Part shown: piece after piece, positions 42,613-50,268 of the stretch
How the letters are laid out: every line of letters starts with the position of its first letter
Position numbering within the stretch: the first letter of the stretch is position 1
Source of the DNA: JAXGQE01 sp040766585
GTDB lineage: Bacteria; Bacillota; SLNR01
Assembly (NCBI GenBank): GCA_040766585.1
Contig: JAXGQE010000009.1
Location: 1 to 64,000 of the forward strand
Direction: 5' to 3'
Length of the DNA: 64,000 bases
Made by a program: the position numbers and the translations under genes
Notes under the pieces: generated by a model
What the model was told of the DNA's origin: nothing
Seen by the model: only the letters and a program-made list of their open reading frames with translations
Database searches by the model: none

Positions 42613-43548
42613 CTACTCTACAGGATCCCTTTTCAAATAAGCCGTCATGCAGTGAATGGCTCCCCATCCTTTTTTCAGTTCATCCACATCCAGGACAATC
42701 ACTTCCACACCGGCTTTTTCCAGATTCTTTCGCAGGGTGGGGCTTCCGGCCGGCATCACAATCTTGCCCGGCTCCAGGGTAACAAAGTTGATCCCCAGTT
42801 CTTCCTGCTCTTCCAGCGAGTTGCATTCCACAATGCGGTAGCCCCGCTCCATCAAAAAGACCACGGTCTCATGGGGTACTTTCCAGGGGAACACCACCGC
42901 AACATCTTTGTCGGCTATGTTGATGTTGCCGTCAATGTGAACACCACCGTACCAGATGGGAATCCGCTCAATATGCTCCACACCCATGTTGCGCAGTTCC
43001 GCCTCCACCTGACGGGCTCCTTCCTGATTGCAGCGATTGCCGGTACCCAAAAGACATGCTTTCTCATCCACCCACATGAGACAGGCGCCTTCAAAGGTGC
43101 CGGTTCCGCTGATGGTCTTCAAAATGGGAACCCCCAGGTTAATCAGGGCCTGGGCCAGGTATTTTTCTTCACCTCGACGAAACTTGGTGGCAGGCCGAGC
43201 CAGAATGGCCCCTTCCGGTGTCATCTTCATCAGGTCATGGGTGAACAGGGCATTGGGGTAGGGCCCCATCTCCTCCACATAATGCACTTCTGCCCCATGG
43301 TCGCGGTAAATCTGAGCCAGCTCATCGTGCTGATCCCGGGCTTTGGCCGTGTCCATGGGGGCTTTCCAGCGGTAGTAGTCGTAGGTATCATCCAGATTCT
43401 CGATTTCATGACCGGGCCTTCGCATCAGGACTGACCGCAGTTTCCCTACCTCCGAGCAAACACCCCAGTCTCCCCAGACTTCTTTCATATCTTCCTGAAA
43501 CGATTTTTCATCCGAAAACCAACGTTCACCGTGAGCTTCCATGGTCAT
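42613..43548 (-). CDS. Arginine deiminase / amidinotransferase-family hydrolase
   Basis: A 311-residue protein of the guanidino-group-modifying superfamily. It starts at 43548 behind GGAGTGG. Features are SVLMRRPGHEIENLD at the N-terminus, FTHDLMKMTPEGAILARP, GTGTFEGACLMWVDE near residue 145, the catalytic His in YGGVHIDGNINIADKDVAVV, and the C-terminal catalytic Cys in KGWGAIHCMTAYL. Family members hydrolyse arginine, dimethylarginine or related compounds. Ornithine aminotransferase lies 3.5 kb away, which favours an arginine-like substrate. It is divergent from the DUF815 gene. Confidence 0.82.
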   Translation of the reverse strand: MTMEAHGERWFSDEKSFQEDMKEVWGDWGVCSEVGKLRSVLMRRPGHEIENLDDTYDYYRWKAPMDTAKARDQHDELAQIYRDHGAEVHYVEEMGPYPNALFTHDLMKMTPEGAILARPATKFRRGEEKYLAQALINLGVPILKTISGTGTFEGACLMWVDEKACLLGTGNRCNQEGARQVEAELRNMGVEHIERIPIWYGGVHIDGNINIADKDVAVVFPWKVPHETVVFLMERGYRIVECNSLEEQEELGINFVTLEPGKIVMPAGSPTLRKNLEKAGVEVIVLDVDELKKGWGAIHCMTAYLKRDPVE

Positions 43549-43757
43549 TGGCGCCACTCCTCTCTGAAATGTGTCTTTGTATGACGATTGTAGTAGCTTC
43601 TTTCGTGAATGGCAGCCAAAATCCTGCCCGCTTTTTCGCAGGATCCGGCGGTTCTTTGATTGTCTATCGCCGGGTCTTTTAATTTGTGGTAGAATAAATG
43701 AAGCAAACCCTTCGCACCTATTCGCGGCGGGATTCTCGATTGAAGGAGGCCACGGCA

Positions 43758-45167
43758 ATGCCCGATGCCCACAGTGCCCACCGAGTCCATCCATTTTTGC
43801 TGGCTGGTTCCAGTTTGATCCTATACCGAAGCATCATGCAGGATCCCTGCATCCAGACTGTACTGGATGCGGTCCACACCTGCCTGAGCCCGGATACTTC
43901 CTCCGTGGAAAAAATGAAGCGATTTACCGCCGCCTACGGAAGTCTTCTGTCCTCGGCGGAACTATCCCACGAACCGGTGGTGGGCAGTATCTGGCAGAAT
44001 CATCTTCTGAATCAGATTCTGGACAATGAAAATCTATTCAGCCTGAAAGCCGGCTTTTATCCATACCCCGATCTGAGCCCCCAACTGAAATTGGTGGCTG
44101 ATGCGGACATGAACCATTTGCAGAAAATGTTTTCTGCTGATCCCATAGCTCTCTGCCTCCGGACCATGGTGGATGAACCGGGACTGGAAAAGATCCATTC
44201 CGGGGATCCAGCGCCAGGATCTGTCCTCCCCATGGCCACTCAGGATGTCTCCTTTCAATCCCGCGTCCGTACCGACATGAAAAAGGCGCTGCATGCTGCC
44301 CCTGACTGGACAGCCGCTGCGGCGGAACTGGCCTCCTTTTACCGCTCAGCGGGAACCGGCATCATCGGCCGCTACAAAGCATTTCGCTGGAATTCCCGGA
44401 AAGAAGGATGCCCCCTGGAAGGAATCGCCCGACCGGACCCGGTGACGCTGGATGATTTGATTGGCTACAGCCAGGCCCGGAAAGAAGTCATCCGGAATAC
44501 ACGGAATCTCCTGGATGGCTATTCTGCCAACAATGTCCTGCTCTATGGCGACCGCGGCACGGGTAAATCGTCCACGGTTACAGCCATTTTGAATGCGTAT
44601 GCTGAAAAAGGCCTTCGTCTGGTGGAAGTGCCTCGTTCCCAGCTGCAGGAATTTCCCCATATTATTGCCTTCCTGAAGCAGTACCCTCAGCATTTCATCC
44701 TGTTTGTGGATGATCTCTCCTTTGAAGACAGCGAATGGAATTACAAAGACCTGAAGGCAGTCCTGGAGGGAGGGCTGGAAGTCCGCCCGCAGAATGTGGT
44801 GGTGTACGCTACCTCCAACCGCCGCCACCTGATCCGAGAAAAATTCAGCGATCGCGGCACACCCCGCCATCAAGCCTCGGGGGATGAAGTGCATGAAGAA
44901 GACACCACCCAGGAAAAACTGTCCCTGGCGGACCGCTTCGGCATCACGGTTACCTTTGCCACTCCGGACCAGGAGCTGTATCTGGAGATTGTGTCCGGAC
45001 TGGCCCGTCTGAAAGGATTGGATATTGATCCGGCGGTGCTGCGTCGTCGGGCCCTCCAGTGGGAACTCTGGCAAAATGTCCGCTCCGGAAGAACGGCCCG
45101 TCAGTTTATCGATGATCTGGAAGCCGAACTTTCGGGACCTAAGAAAAACGGCAGCCCCATGCCGTGA
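43758..45167 (+). CDS. DUF815-family AAA+ ATPase
   Basis: A 469-residue protein, started at 43758 behind GAAGGAGG. The C-terminal 270 residues carry the AAA+ core: VTLDDLIGYSQARKEVIRNT, Walker A LLYGDRGTGKSST near 265, Walker B HFILFVDDLSFE near 308, and YATSNRRHLIREKFSDR (sensor 1). This is the DUF815 family, linked by context to DNA or protein remodelling but not well characterised. The N-terminal half is helical. Length is normal for Firmicutes members. A terminator follows. Confidence 0.87.
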   Translation: MPDAHSAHRVHPFLLAGSSLILYRSIMQDPCIQTVLDAVHTCLSPDTSSVEKMKRFTAAYGSLLSSAELSHEPVVGSIWQNHLLNQILDNENLFSLKAGFYPYPDLSPQLKLVADADMNHLQKMFSADPIALCLRTMVDEPGLEKIHSGDPAPGSVLPMATQDVSFQSRVRTDMKKALHAAPDWTAAAAELASFYRSAGTGIIGRYKAFRWNSRKEGCPLEGIARPDPVTLDDLIGYSQARKEVIRNTRNLLDGYSANNVLLYGDRGTGKSSTVTAILNAYAEKGLRLVEVPRSQLQEFPHIIAFLKQYPQHFILFVDDLSFEDSEWNYKDLKAVLEGGLEVRPQNVVVYATSNRRHLIREKFSDRGTPRHQASGDEVHEEDTTQEKLSLADRFGITVTFATPDQELYLEIVSGLARLKGLDIDPAVLRRRALQWELWQNVRSGRTARQFIDDLEAELSGPKKNGSPMP

Positions 45168-45212
45168 TGAACGGACTCCGTTTCTCCTGACGAGGAAACT
45201 GATTCTCCTATG

Positions 45213-45244
45213 AAAAGCATCTTCCATACCGGAAGGTGCTTTTT
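45213..45244 (+). terminator. Terminator of the DUF815 gene
   Basis: AAAAGCATCTTCC, a short loop and GGAAGGTGCTTTT, with a final T tract. About 45 bases after the stop codon. Confidence 0.8.
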
Positions 45245-45337
45245 CGCTGCCTGGAGAGCATGATGCTGAATAAATCCCCATGAACTCATAAAAGGTTAGG
45301 CATCACTATCTTCACCTCAGCAGTTTTTAGATGAATG

Positions 45338-45385
45338 AAAACACGCCTTTGCCCGTGACATACCCAAGAAGGCGTGTTTTTACCG
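45338..45385. terminator. Hairpin downstream of the amidohydrolase gene
   Basis: AAAACACGCCTT and AAGGCGTGTTTT form a 12-pair stem with a 19-base loop. It is followed by T residues in both orientations. It lies about 110 bases after the minus-strand amidohydrolase stop and 95 bases after the DUF815 terminator, so a bidirectional terminator fits. Confidence 0.6.
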
Positions 45386-45490
45386 GCGTTCTTGAGTCGC
45401 ACGTCCATGCTCGAGAGAATGAACATGGCGATCAGCTTCAAGAATATCTTACAGAAATCCTTCACTGCCCCATTCTTGACAAGGCCTTGA

Positions 45491-46666
45491 CTAACCTTGG
45501 GCTTTGGCCGGCATCCTGTCTTCGATGATCTGGGTAAAGAAGGCAGCTCCGATGGGCATAATATCGTCGTTGAAGTCAAACATGGAATTGTGCACCGGAA
45601 CGGCATCGTTTTCGTCTTCGACCACCATGCCGCCGATTCTCAGATAGCAGCCGGGGGCATATTGCAGGAAAAGGCCGAAATCCTCCGACCCGGTACCGGG
45701 CGACAGATTGTCAAAGGCATTCTCTTCCCCCACCACTTTTTTCGCCGATTCAACGGCGTAGGCCGTACAGGTTGCATCGTTGTAGGTGGGAGCAAATTCG
45801 TGGGTGTACTCAAATTCGCATTCAGCATCATTCATGGCACAGATCCCCAGACAGATTTTCCTCATTCTTTCTTCAATCAGTCTCTGGCTTTCCGGTTTGT
45901 AGGCCCGGGCATCGCCCTTGATCATGACATTGGTGGGAATGGCATTGCGGGCTCCGTCGGTAAAAAACTCCGTGCAGGAGACGACGGCTGTTTCCAGGGG
46001 GCTGAAATTCCTGGATACAATCGTCTGCAGCGCCAGGATGATTTCGCTGGCAATTACCAGAGGATCCTTCACATTGTGGGGCGCCGAAGCATGGCCGCCT
46101 TTTCCTTTGATTTTGATCACAAAGTTATCTTCGCTGGTGGCAATCCCGCCCGGGCATGTGCCGATCTGTCCCAGCGGCAGCTGCGGGCTGTTGTGCAGAG
46201 CATACACTTCGTCCATGGGAAACCGCTCCATGATACCGTCTTCGATCATGGCCCGGGCCCCGTAGCCGGGTTCTTCGGCCGGCTGGAAAATGAGCCGCAC
46301 TGTACCGTTGAAATTTTTCCGGTCGGCAATCACCTGGGCGGCCCCCAGCAGGGTGGCAGTATGACCGTCGTGTCCGCAGCCGTGGAATCGGTTTTCAACC
46401 TGGGATGCGTAAGGCAGTCCGGTGGTTTCGTTCATCTTCAGACTGTCCATATCGGCGCGCAGACCGATGGCCTTTTTGCCGTCTCCCACCGTCAGGGATG
46501 CCACTACCCCCGTCTTTCCAACTCCTTCAACCACATCATACCCCATTTTTTTCAGTTCGGACGCCACCAGTTTGGCTGTCTCCACTTCTTCGAAAGCCGC
46601 TTCCGGGTGTGCATGCATATGACGCCGCCATTCTTTCATTTTCTCAAACAGCTCTTTGCTGACCAT
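45491..46666 (-). CDS. M20-family amidohydrolase
   Basis: A 391-residue M20D peptidase-like amidohydrolase. Start at 46666 with AAGGAGGC upstream. It has EWRRHMHAHPEAAFEE near residue 10, IGLRADMDSLKMNE, the HGCGHDGHTATLLGAA metal motif near 97, IFQPAEEPGYGARAMIEDG, and GTGSEDFGLF near the C-terminus. Metal ligands look complete. Substrates of this group include N-acyl amino acids, aminoacylated auxin and hippurate; with ornithine aminotransferase divergent from it, N-acylated arginine/ornithine-type compounds are plausible. Confidence 0.88.
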   Translation of the reverse strand: MVSKELFEKMKEWRRHMHAHPEAAFEEVETAKLVASELKKMGYDVVEGVGKTGVVASLTVGDGKKAIGLRADMDSLKMNETTGLPYASQVENRFHGCGHDGHTATLLGAAQVIADRKNFNGTVRLIFQPAEEPGYGARAMIEDGIMERFPMDEVYALHNSPQLPLGQIGTCPGGIATSEDNFVIKIKGKGGHASAPHNVKDPLVIASEIILALQTIVSRNFSPLETAVVSCTEFFTDGARNAIPTNVMIKGDARAYKPESQRLIEERMRKICLGICAMNDAECEFEYTHEFAPTYNDATCTAYAVESAKKVVGEENAFDNLSPGTGSEDFGLFLQYAPGCYLRIGGMVVEDENDAVPVHNSMFDFNDDIMPIGAAFFTQIIEDRMPAKAQG

Positions 46667-46988
46667 GGTGGAATATGCCTCCTTCTTGTCGATAAAGTGT
46701 TCGTTGGTACACCATCCTACAAGGATAGTTAGATACAAACTGCGATTATCCTACGCAGAAATCCGATTTTTGATTTCTTTTCATGGAATTGGCCTCGATC
46801 CTCTCCCGGATGGAGAAAGAGGACTGGATCCTGGCGGCAAAGAATGATTGAAATATTTCGCAGAACCGGGCTGGAAAAGTTTCGGGGAAAATGGTAGAAT
46901 GTCATTGTATACAATTTCTGCAATAAAAACACTTTCTGAACAATCGCAACCATCTTACGGATCCAAAAAATATCTACAGGAGGTTTTT
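46667..46988. promoter_or_regulatory. Shared intergenic control region with a TTGTATACAA palindrome
   Basis: About 320 bases between the divergent amidohydrolase and ornithine aminotransferase genes. A perfect 12-base palindrome, ATTGTATACAAT, lies at 46904-46915. It resembles GntR-family operators of the TNGT-ACNA type. A TAGAAT box just before it (46895-46900) could be a -10 for the aminotransferase gene. No gene or RNA is seen in the rest. Confidence 0.4.
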
Positions 46989-48188
46989 ATGAGTACAAAA
47001 GAACTGATTGCCAAAGAAAAGAAGTACGGTGCCAACAACTACAATCCGATTCCCCTGGTGATTGCCACCGGCTCCGGCCCATGGGTAACCGATGTGGAAG
47101 GCAAGCGCTATCTGGACTTCCTCGCTGCCTATTCCGCCGTGAACCAAGGCCACAATCACCCGCGGATCAAAGAAGCGCTGCTGAAGCAACTGGATCGGAT
47201 TACCTTGACATCCAGAGCTTTTCACAATGATATGATGGGTGAATTTCTGGAAAAACTCTGCACCGTAACCGGCTTTGAAAAAGCACTGCCCATGAATACC
47301 GGGGCGGAAGCCGTTGAAACTGCCATCAAGGCAGTTCGAAAATGGGGATACAAGGTCAAGGGAGTACCGGATGGAAAAGCGGAGATCGTTGCTTTCTCCG
47401 GCAACTTCTCCGGCCGTACCACCACCATTATCTCCTTCTCCACCGAAGAACAGTACAAAGATGGATTTGGACCCTTTACCCCCGGATTCAATGTGGCCGA
47501 ATACGGCAACTACGAAGACCTGGCAGACAAAGTCAATGAAAACACCGTCGGTATTCTCATTGAACCGGTCCAGGGTGAGGCCGGCGTTGTGGTTCCTCCG
47601 GCCGGTTTCCTGAAAAAGGTCCGGGATCTGGCCACCGCCAACAATGTCCTTCTCATCGCCGATGAAATCCAGTCCGGGTTCGGCCGAACTGGGAAGATGT
47701 TCTGCTATGAACACGACGGAATTCGACCGGATGTTCTGGTTGTGGGTAAAGCGTTAAGCGGCGGATATTATCCCATTTCAGCCGTCCTGGCGGATGATGC
47801 GGTCATGAGCGTATTCAACCCCGGGGATCACGGATCCACCTACGGCGGAAATCCTTTGGCATCTGCCATTGCCATCGCATCCCTGGATGTACTGATTGAT
47901 GAAAAACTGGCAGAAAACTCAGCTGAGCTGGGTGAATATCTGCTCAGTGAACTGAAAAAAATCGATAATCCGCTGATTCAGGAAATTCGCGGAAAAGGGT
48001 TGTTTGTGGGCATTGTAATGAAACCGGAAGCTGGCGGAGCCCGCAAGTACTGCGAAACACTGATGAATGATGGCGTTCTCTGCAAAGAAACCCACCAGGA
48101 TGTCATCCGGATTGCTCCTCCTCTGACCATCAGCAAAGAAGATCTGGACATCGGCATTGCCGCCATTAAAAAAGTATTGTCAGCATAA
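46989..48188 (+). CDS. rocD: Ornithine aminotransferase
   Basis: A 399-residue class III aminotransferase, started at 46989 behind AGGAGG; the N-terminus ELIAKEKKYGANNYNPIPLV is typical of RocD. Landmarks are MNTGAEAVETAIKAVRKWGY near 100, FSGRTTTIISFSTE near 140, PVQGEAGVVVPPAGFL, IADEIQSGFGRTGKMF near 225, and the pyridoxal phosphate lysine in VVGKALSGGYYPISAV near 251. It transfers the delta-amino group of ornithine to 2-oxoglutarate, giving glutamate semialdehyde. Neighbouring arginine-deiminase-like and amidohydrolase genes suggest arginine/ornithine breakdown. Confidence 0.93.
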   Translation: MSTKELIAKEKKYGANNYNPIPLVIATGSGPWVTDVEGKRYLDFLAAYSAVNQGHNHPRIKEALLKQLDRITLTSRAFHNDMMGEFLEKLCTVTGFEKALPMNTGAEAVETAIKAVRKWGYKVKGVPDGKAEIVAFSGNFSGRTTTIISFSTEEQYKDGFGPFTPGFNVAEYGNYEDLADKVNENTVGILIEPVQGEAGVVVPPAGFLKKVRDLATANNVLLIADEIQSGFGRTGKMFCYEHDGIRPDVLVVGKALSGGYYPISAVLADDAVMSVFNPGDHGSTYGGNPLASAIAIASLDVLIDEKLAENSAELGEYLLSELKKIDNPLIQEIRGKGLFVGIVMKPEAGGARKYCETLMNDGVLCKETHQDVIRIAPPLTISKEDLDIGIAAIKKVLSA

Positions 48189-48243
48189 ATTTTCCATGAG
48201 TCATGCGTCGTAGACAGCGGACTCTGAGCGTATGGGTTCATTC

Positions 48244-48277
48244 AAAGAGGCATCCTGAATCGGATGCCTCTTTTTTA
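48244..48277 (+). terminator. Terminator of the ornithine aminotransferase gene
   Basis: AAAGAGGCATCC, a six-base loop and GGATGCCTCTTT, followed by T residues, 56 bases after the stop codon. Confidence 0.9.
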
Positions 48278-48362
48278 TGAAAGTCGTTATCCACTTTGCA
48301 CGGGATGGGCCAGTTCCCACCGCTGTTTGTATCGCAGGAACGCGCTTTTTGGACCCTGGCCA

Positions 48363-49343
48363 TCAATGATTCTTCTGAAGTTCTTGAAACAGCGGATACC
48401 GTCCCACCTGATCCGCCGACTGCAGGGCCCGTCGGCCGCCGTTGTGGTTACCTTCAATGACCACGGGCTCTCCGTCCTGATTGACGGTGATGTCCCAGCC
48501 GATATAGCGAACATCCGGAACGACTTGGGCGGCCCGCTCCATCACGTCCTGGATGGCGGGCCAGGATGGTATCTGAAATCCTTCCAGGGGAGTTTTCGTC
48601 AGAGGATGGACCGTATAGTGCCGATGGTATTTGTCCACCCCGGTGGTGACGGTTCGTCCGGTCACCGGATCCACGCCCACCAAAATCCCTCCGGCAGACA
48701 TGTTGTCCGATATGCTGTCGGCAAACTGTCCGGTACGCAGCGACACGCTGATCAGTTTCACCCGGTCTTCTTCCCTCAGGGTATAAATCCGGATGGTGTT
48801 CACCAGGTTGGGGTTCATCTGATCCAAATCCCTGTGCTGCCGGATTCGTTCTTCCAGAATCAGCGGCTGTCCGCCGATTCGATCATAGAGCTCTTCTGCG
48901 TCCTGGGGTGTATTCACCTGTGCCACCGACAGCCCCCATCCCTTTTCCCCTTCCCGGGGTTTGATGAAGACAGCCGGATTTTTAGATAGAAAATCCATCC
49001 ATGCTTCCTTGGCGGCCGATTCGCCATCCAGCCACTCTCGTTTCATAAAATCGTTGAACACCCGGCTGAAAACTGCTTTATTTTTGAATATCCGACTGCT
49101 TTCAGGGTTGTTGTAGAACTGCACCATCCGGTCGTACCGCTTCTTGGTCAAAAATCGGTTTCTTTCCCGGTAGGACTTCCGGTAGAATTCAAAATCCAGA
49201 TAATCTCGTTGGGTCGCCCCCAGCAGAAGGTATGAAACGGCGCTGTCTGCCAACAAATAGGCTTTCTGTAGAAAGCCCGGGCGCGGTTCAATAATTTGGT
49301 CCATATCCCGCATCAAACTCACAACTCCCTGAATAACCGGCAC
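48363..49343 (-). CDS. Sugar-transfer-associated ATP-grasp protein
   Basis: About 326 residues. The ATP-grasp fold is seen in NPAVFIKPREGEKGWGLSVAQ, PLILEERIRQHRDLDQMNPN and the metal-binding YIGWDITVNQDGEPVVIEGNHNGG near residue 290. It matches the ATP-grasp type often found in polysaccharide biosynthesis clusters, although none is nearby. The GTG at 49343 has AAGGGAG upstream; an ATG ten codons earlier and another eleven codons later are alternatives. Substrate unknown. Confidence 0.78.
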   Translation of the reverse strand: MPVIQGVVSLMRDMDQIIEPRPGFLQKAYLLADSAVSYLLLGATQRDYLDFEFYRKSYRERNRFLTKKRYDRMVQFYNNPESSRIFKNKAVFSRVFNDFMKREWLDGESAAKEAWMDFLSKNPAVFIKPREGEKGWGLSVAQVNTPQDAEELYDRIGGQPLILEERIRQHRDLDQMNPNLVNTIRIYTLREEDRVKLISVSLRTGQFADSISDNMSAGGILVGVDPVTGRTVTTGVDKYHRHYTVHPLTKTPLEGFQIPSWPAIQDVMERAAQVVPDVRYIGWDITVNQDGEPVVIEGNHNGGRRALQSADQVGRYPLFQELQKNH

Positions 49344-49513
49344 TGTCTTATCTCCCTTCCGTGTCTGCTTCATGTCTCATTCGCGATGCCTCTCGGTCAG
49401 TCCTGCTGCATCCGTCTGAAATGCTGGTCAGATTCGGCCGTTCATGGTAGACTGATAATCAATAAGGATATTTGACTGATCACTCTATACTACACAGAAA
49501 GCGAGGAAATTTC

Positions 49514-50200
49514 ATGAAGTATGAGATTTTGGGAACTACCATGCCGCTGCTGCAAATGACACTGCAACGAGGAGAAACGCTTCAGTCTCAGTCCGGAGCC
49601 ATGCGCTGGATGGATGCTTCGATCCAGATGCGGACCAATATGGCCGGAGGCCTGGGGGGTTTTTTGAAACGAAAGATATCCGGCGAAAGCGGATTCATGA
49701 ACTATTTCGAAGCCCAGGAAAATGACAGCCGGATTGCCTTCGGGCATACATTCCCCGGCAGCATCATCATGCTGGATGTCAGCAAATCCTCTGTCATCTG
49801 CCAAAAGCGGGCCTTTCTCTGTGCCGAAGACACCGTGGAACTGGACATCGCGTTTCAGCGCCGCCTGGGCACCGCATTCTTTGGCGGGGAAGGGTTCATC
49901 CTTCAGCAGCTGAAAGGAAGCGGTATCGCTTTTGTGGAAATTGACGGTGAATGCATTGCGTTGGATCTGGAGCAAGGTCAGTCCATCAAAGTGGACACCG
50001 GTTCGGTGGGTATGTACGAAACTTCTGTCCGCATGAATATTGAAATGGTAAAAGGCTTCAGCAACGTGCTCTTTGGCGGTGAGGGTCTGTTCTTGACTAC
50101 CCTGACCGGCCCGGGCCGGGTCTGGCTGCAGTCCATGCCCATTCAGAATATGGCGGCGGAATTGAGCACATACCTGCCCAAGACATCCAATGGAAAATAG
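49514..50200 (+). CDS. AIM24-family protein (TIGR00266 type)
   Basis: A 228-residue beta-rich protein, start at 49514 behind GCGAGGAAA. It has the family start KYEILGTTMPLLQMTLQRGE, QSQSGAMRWMD, AFGHTFPGSIIMLDVS and LFGGEGLFLTTLTGPGRVWLQSM near the end. AIM24 proteins form a double-psi/beta-sandwich fold and are linked to membrane or mitochondrial functions in eukaryotes; in bacteria the role is unknown. It precedes the UPF0182 gene by 68 bases, which may be in one operon. Confidence 0.88.
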   Translation: MKYEILGTTMPLLQMTLQRGETLQSQSGAMRWMDASIQMRTNMAGGLGGFLKRKISGESGFMNYFEAQENDSRIAFGHTFPGSIIMLDVSKSSVICQKRAFLCAEDTVELDIAFQRRLGTAFFGGEGFILQQLKGSGIAFVEIDGECIALDLEQGQSIKVDTGSVGMYETSVRMNIEMVKGFSNVLFGGEGLFLTTLTGPGRVWLQSMPIQNMAAELSTYLPKTSNGK

Positions 50201-50268
50201 CCCCTCAATGAGTGGGTCGAAGTTACCGGCATTTTCTCCTATGTACATAGACGAAAGGAGGGATTGAT

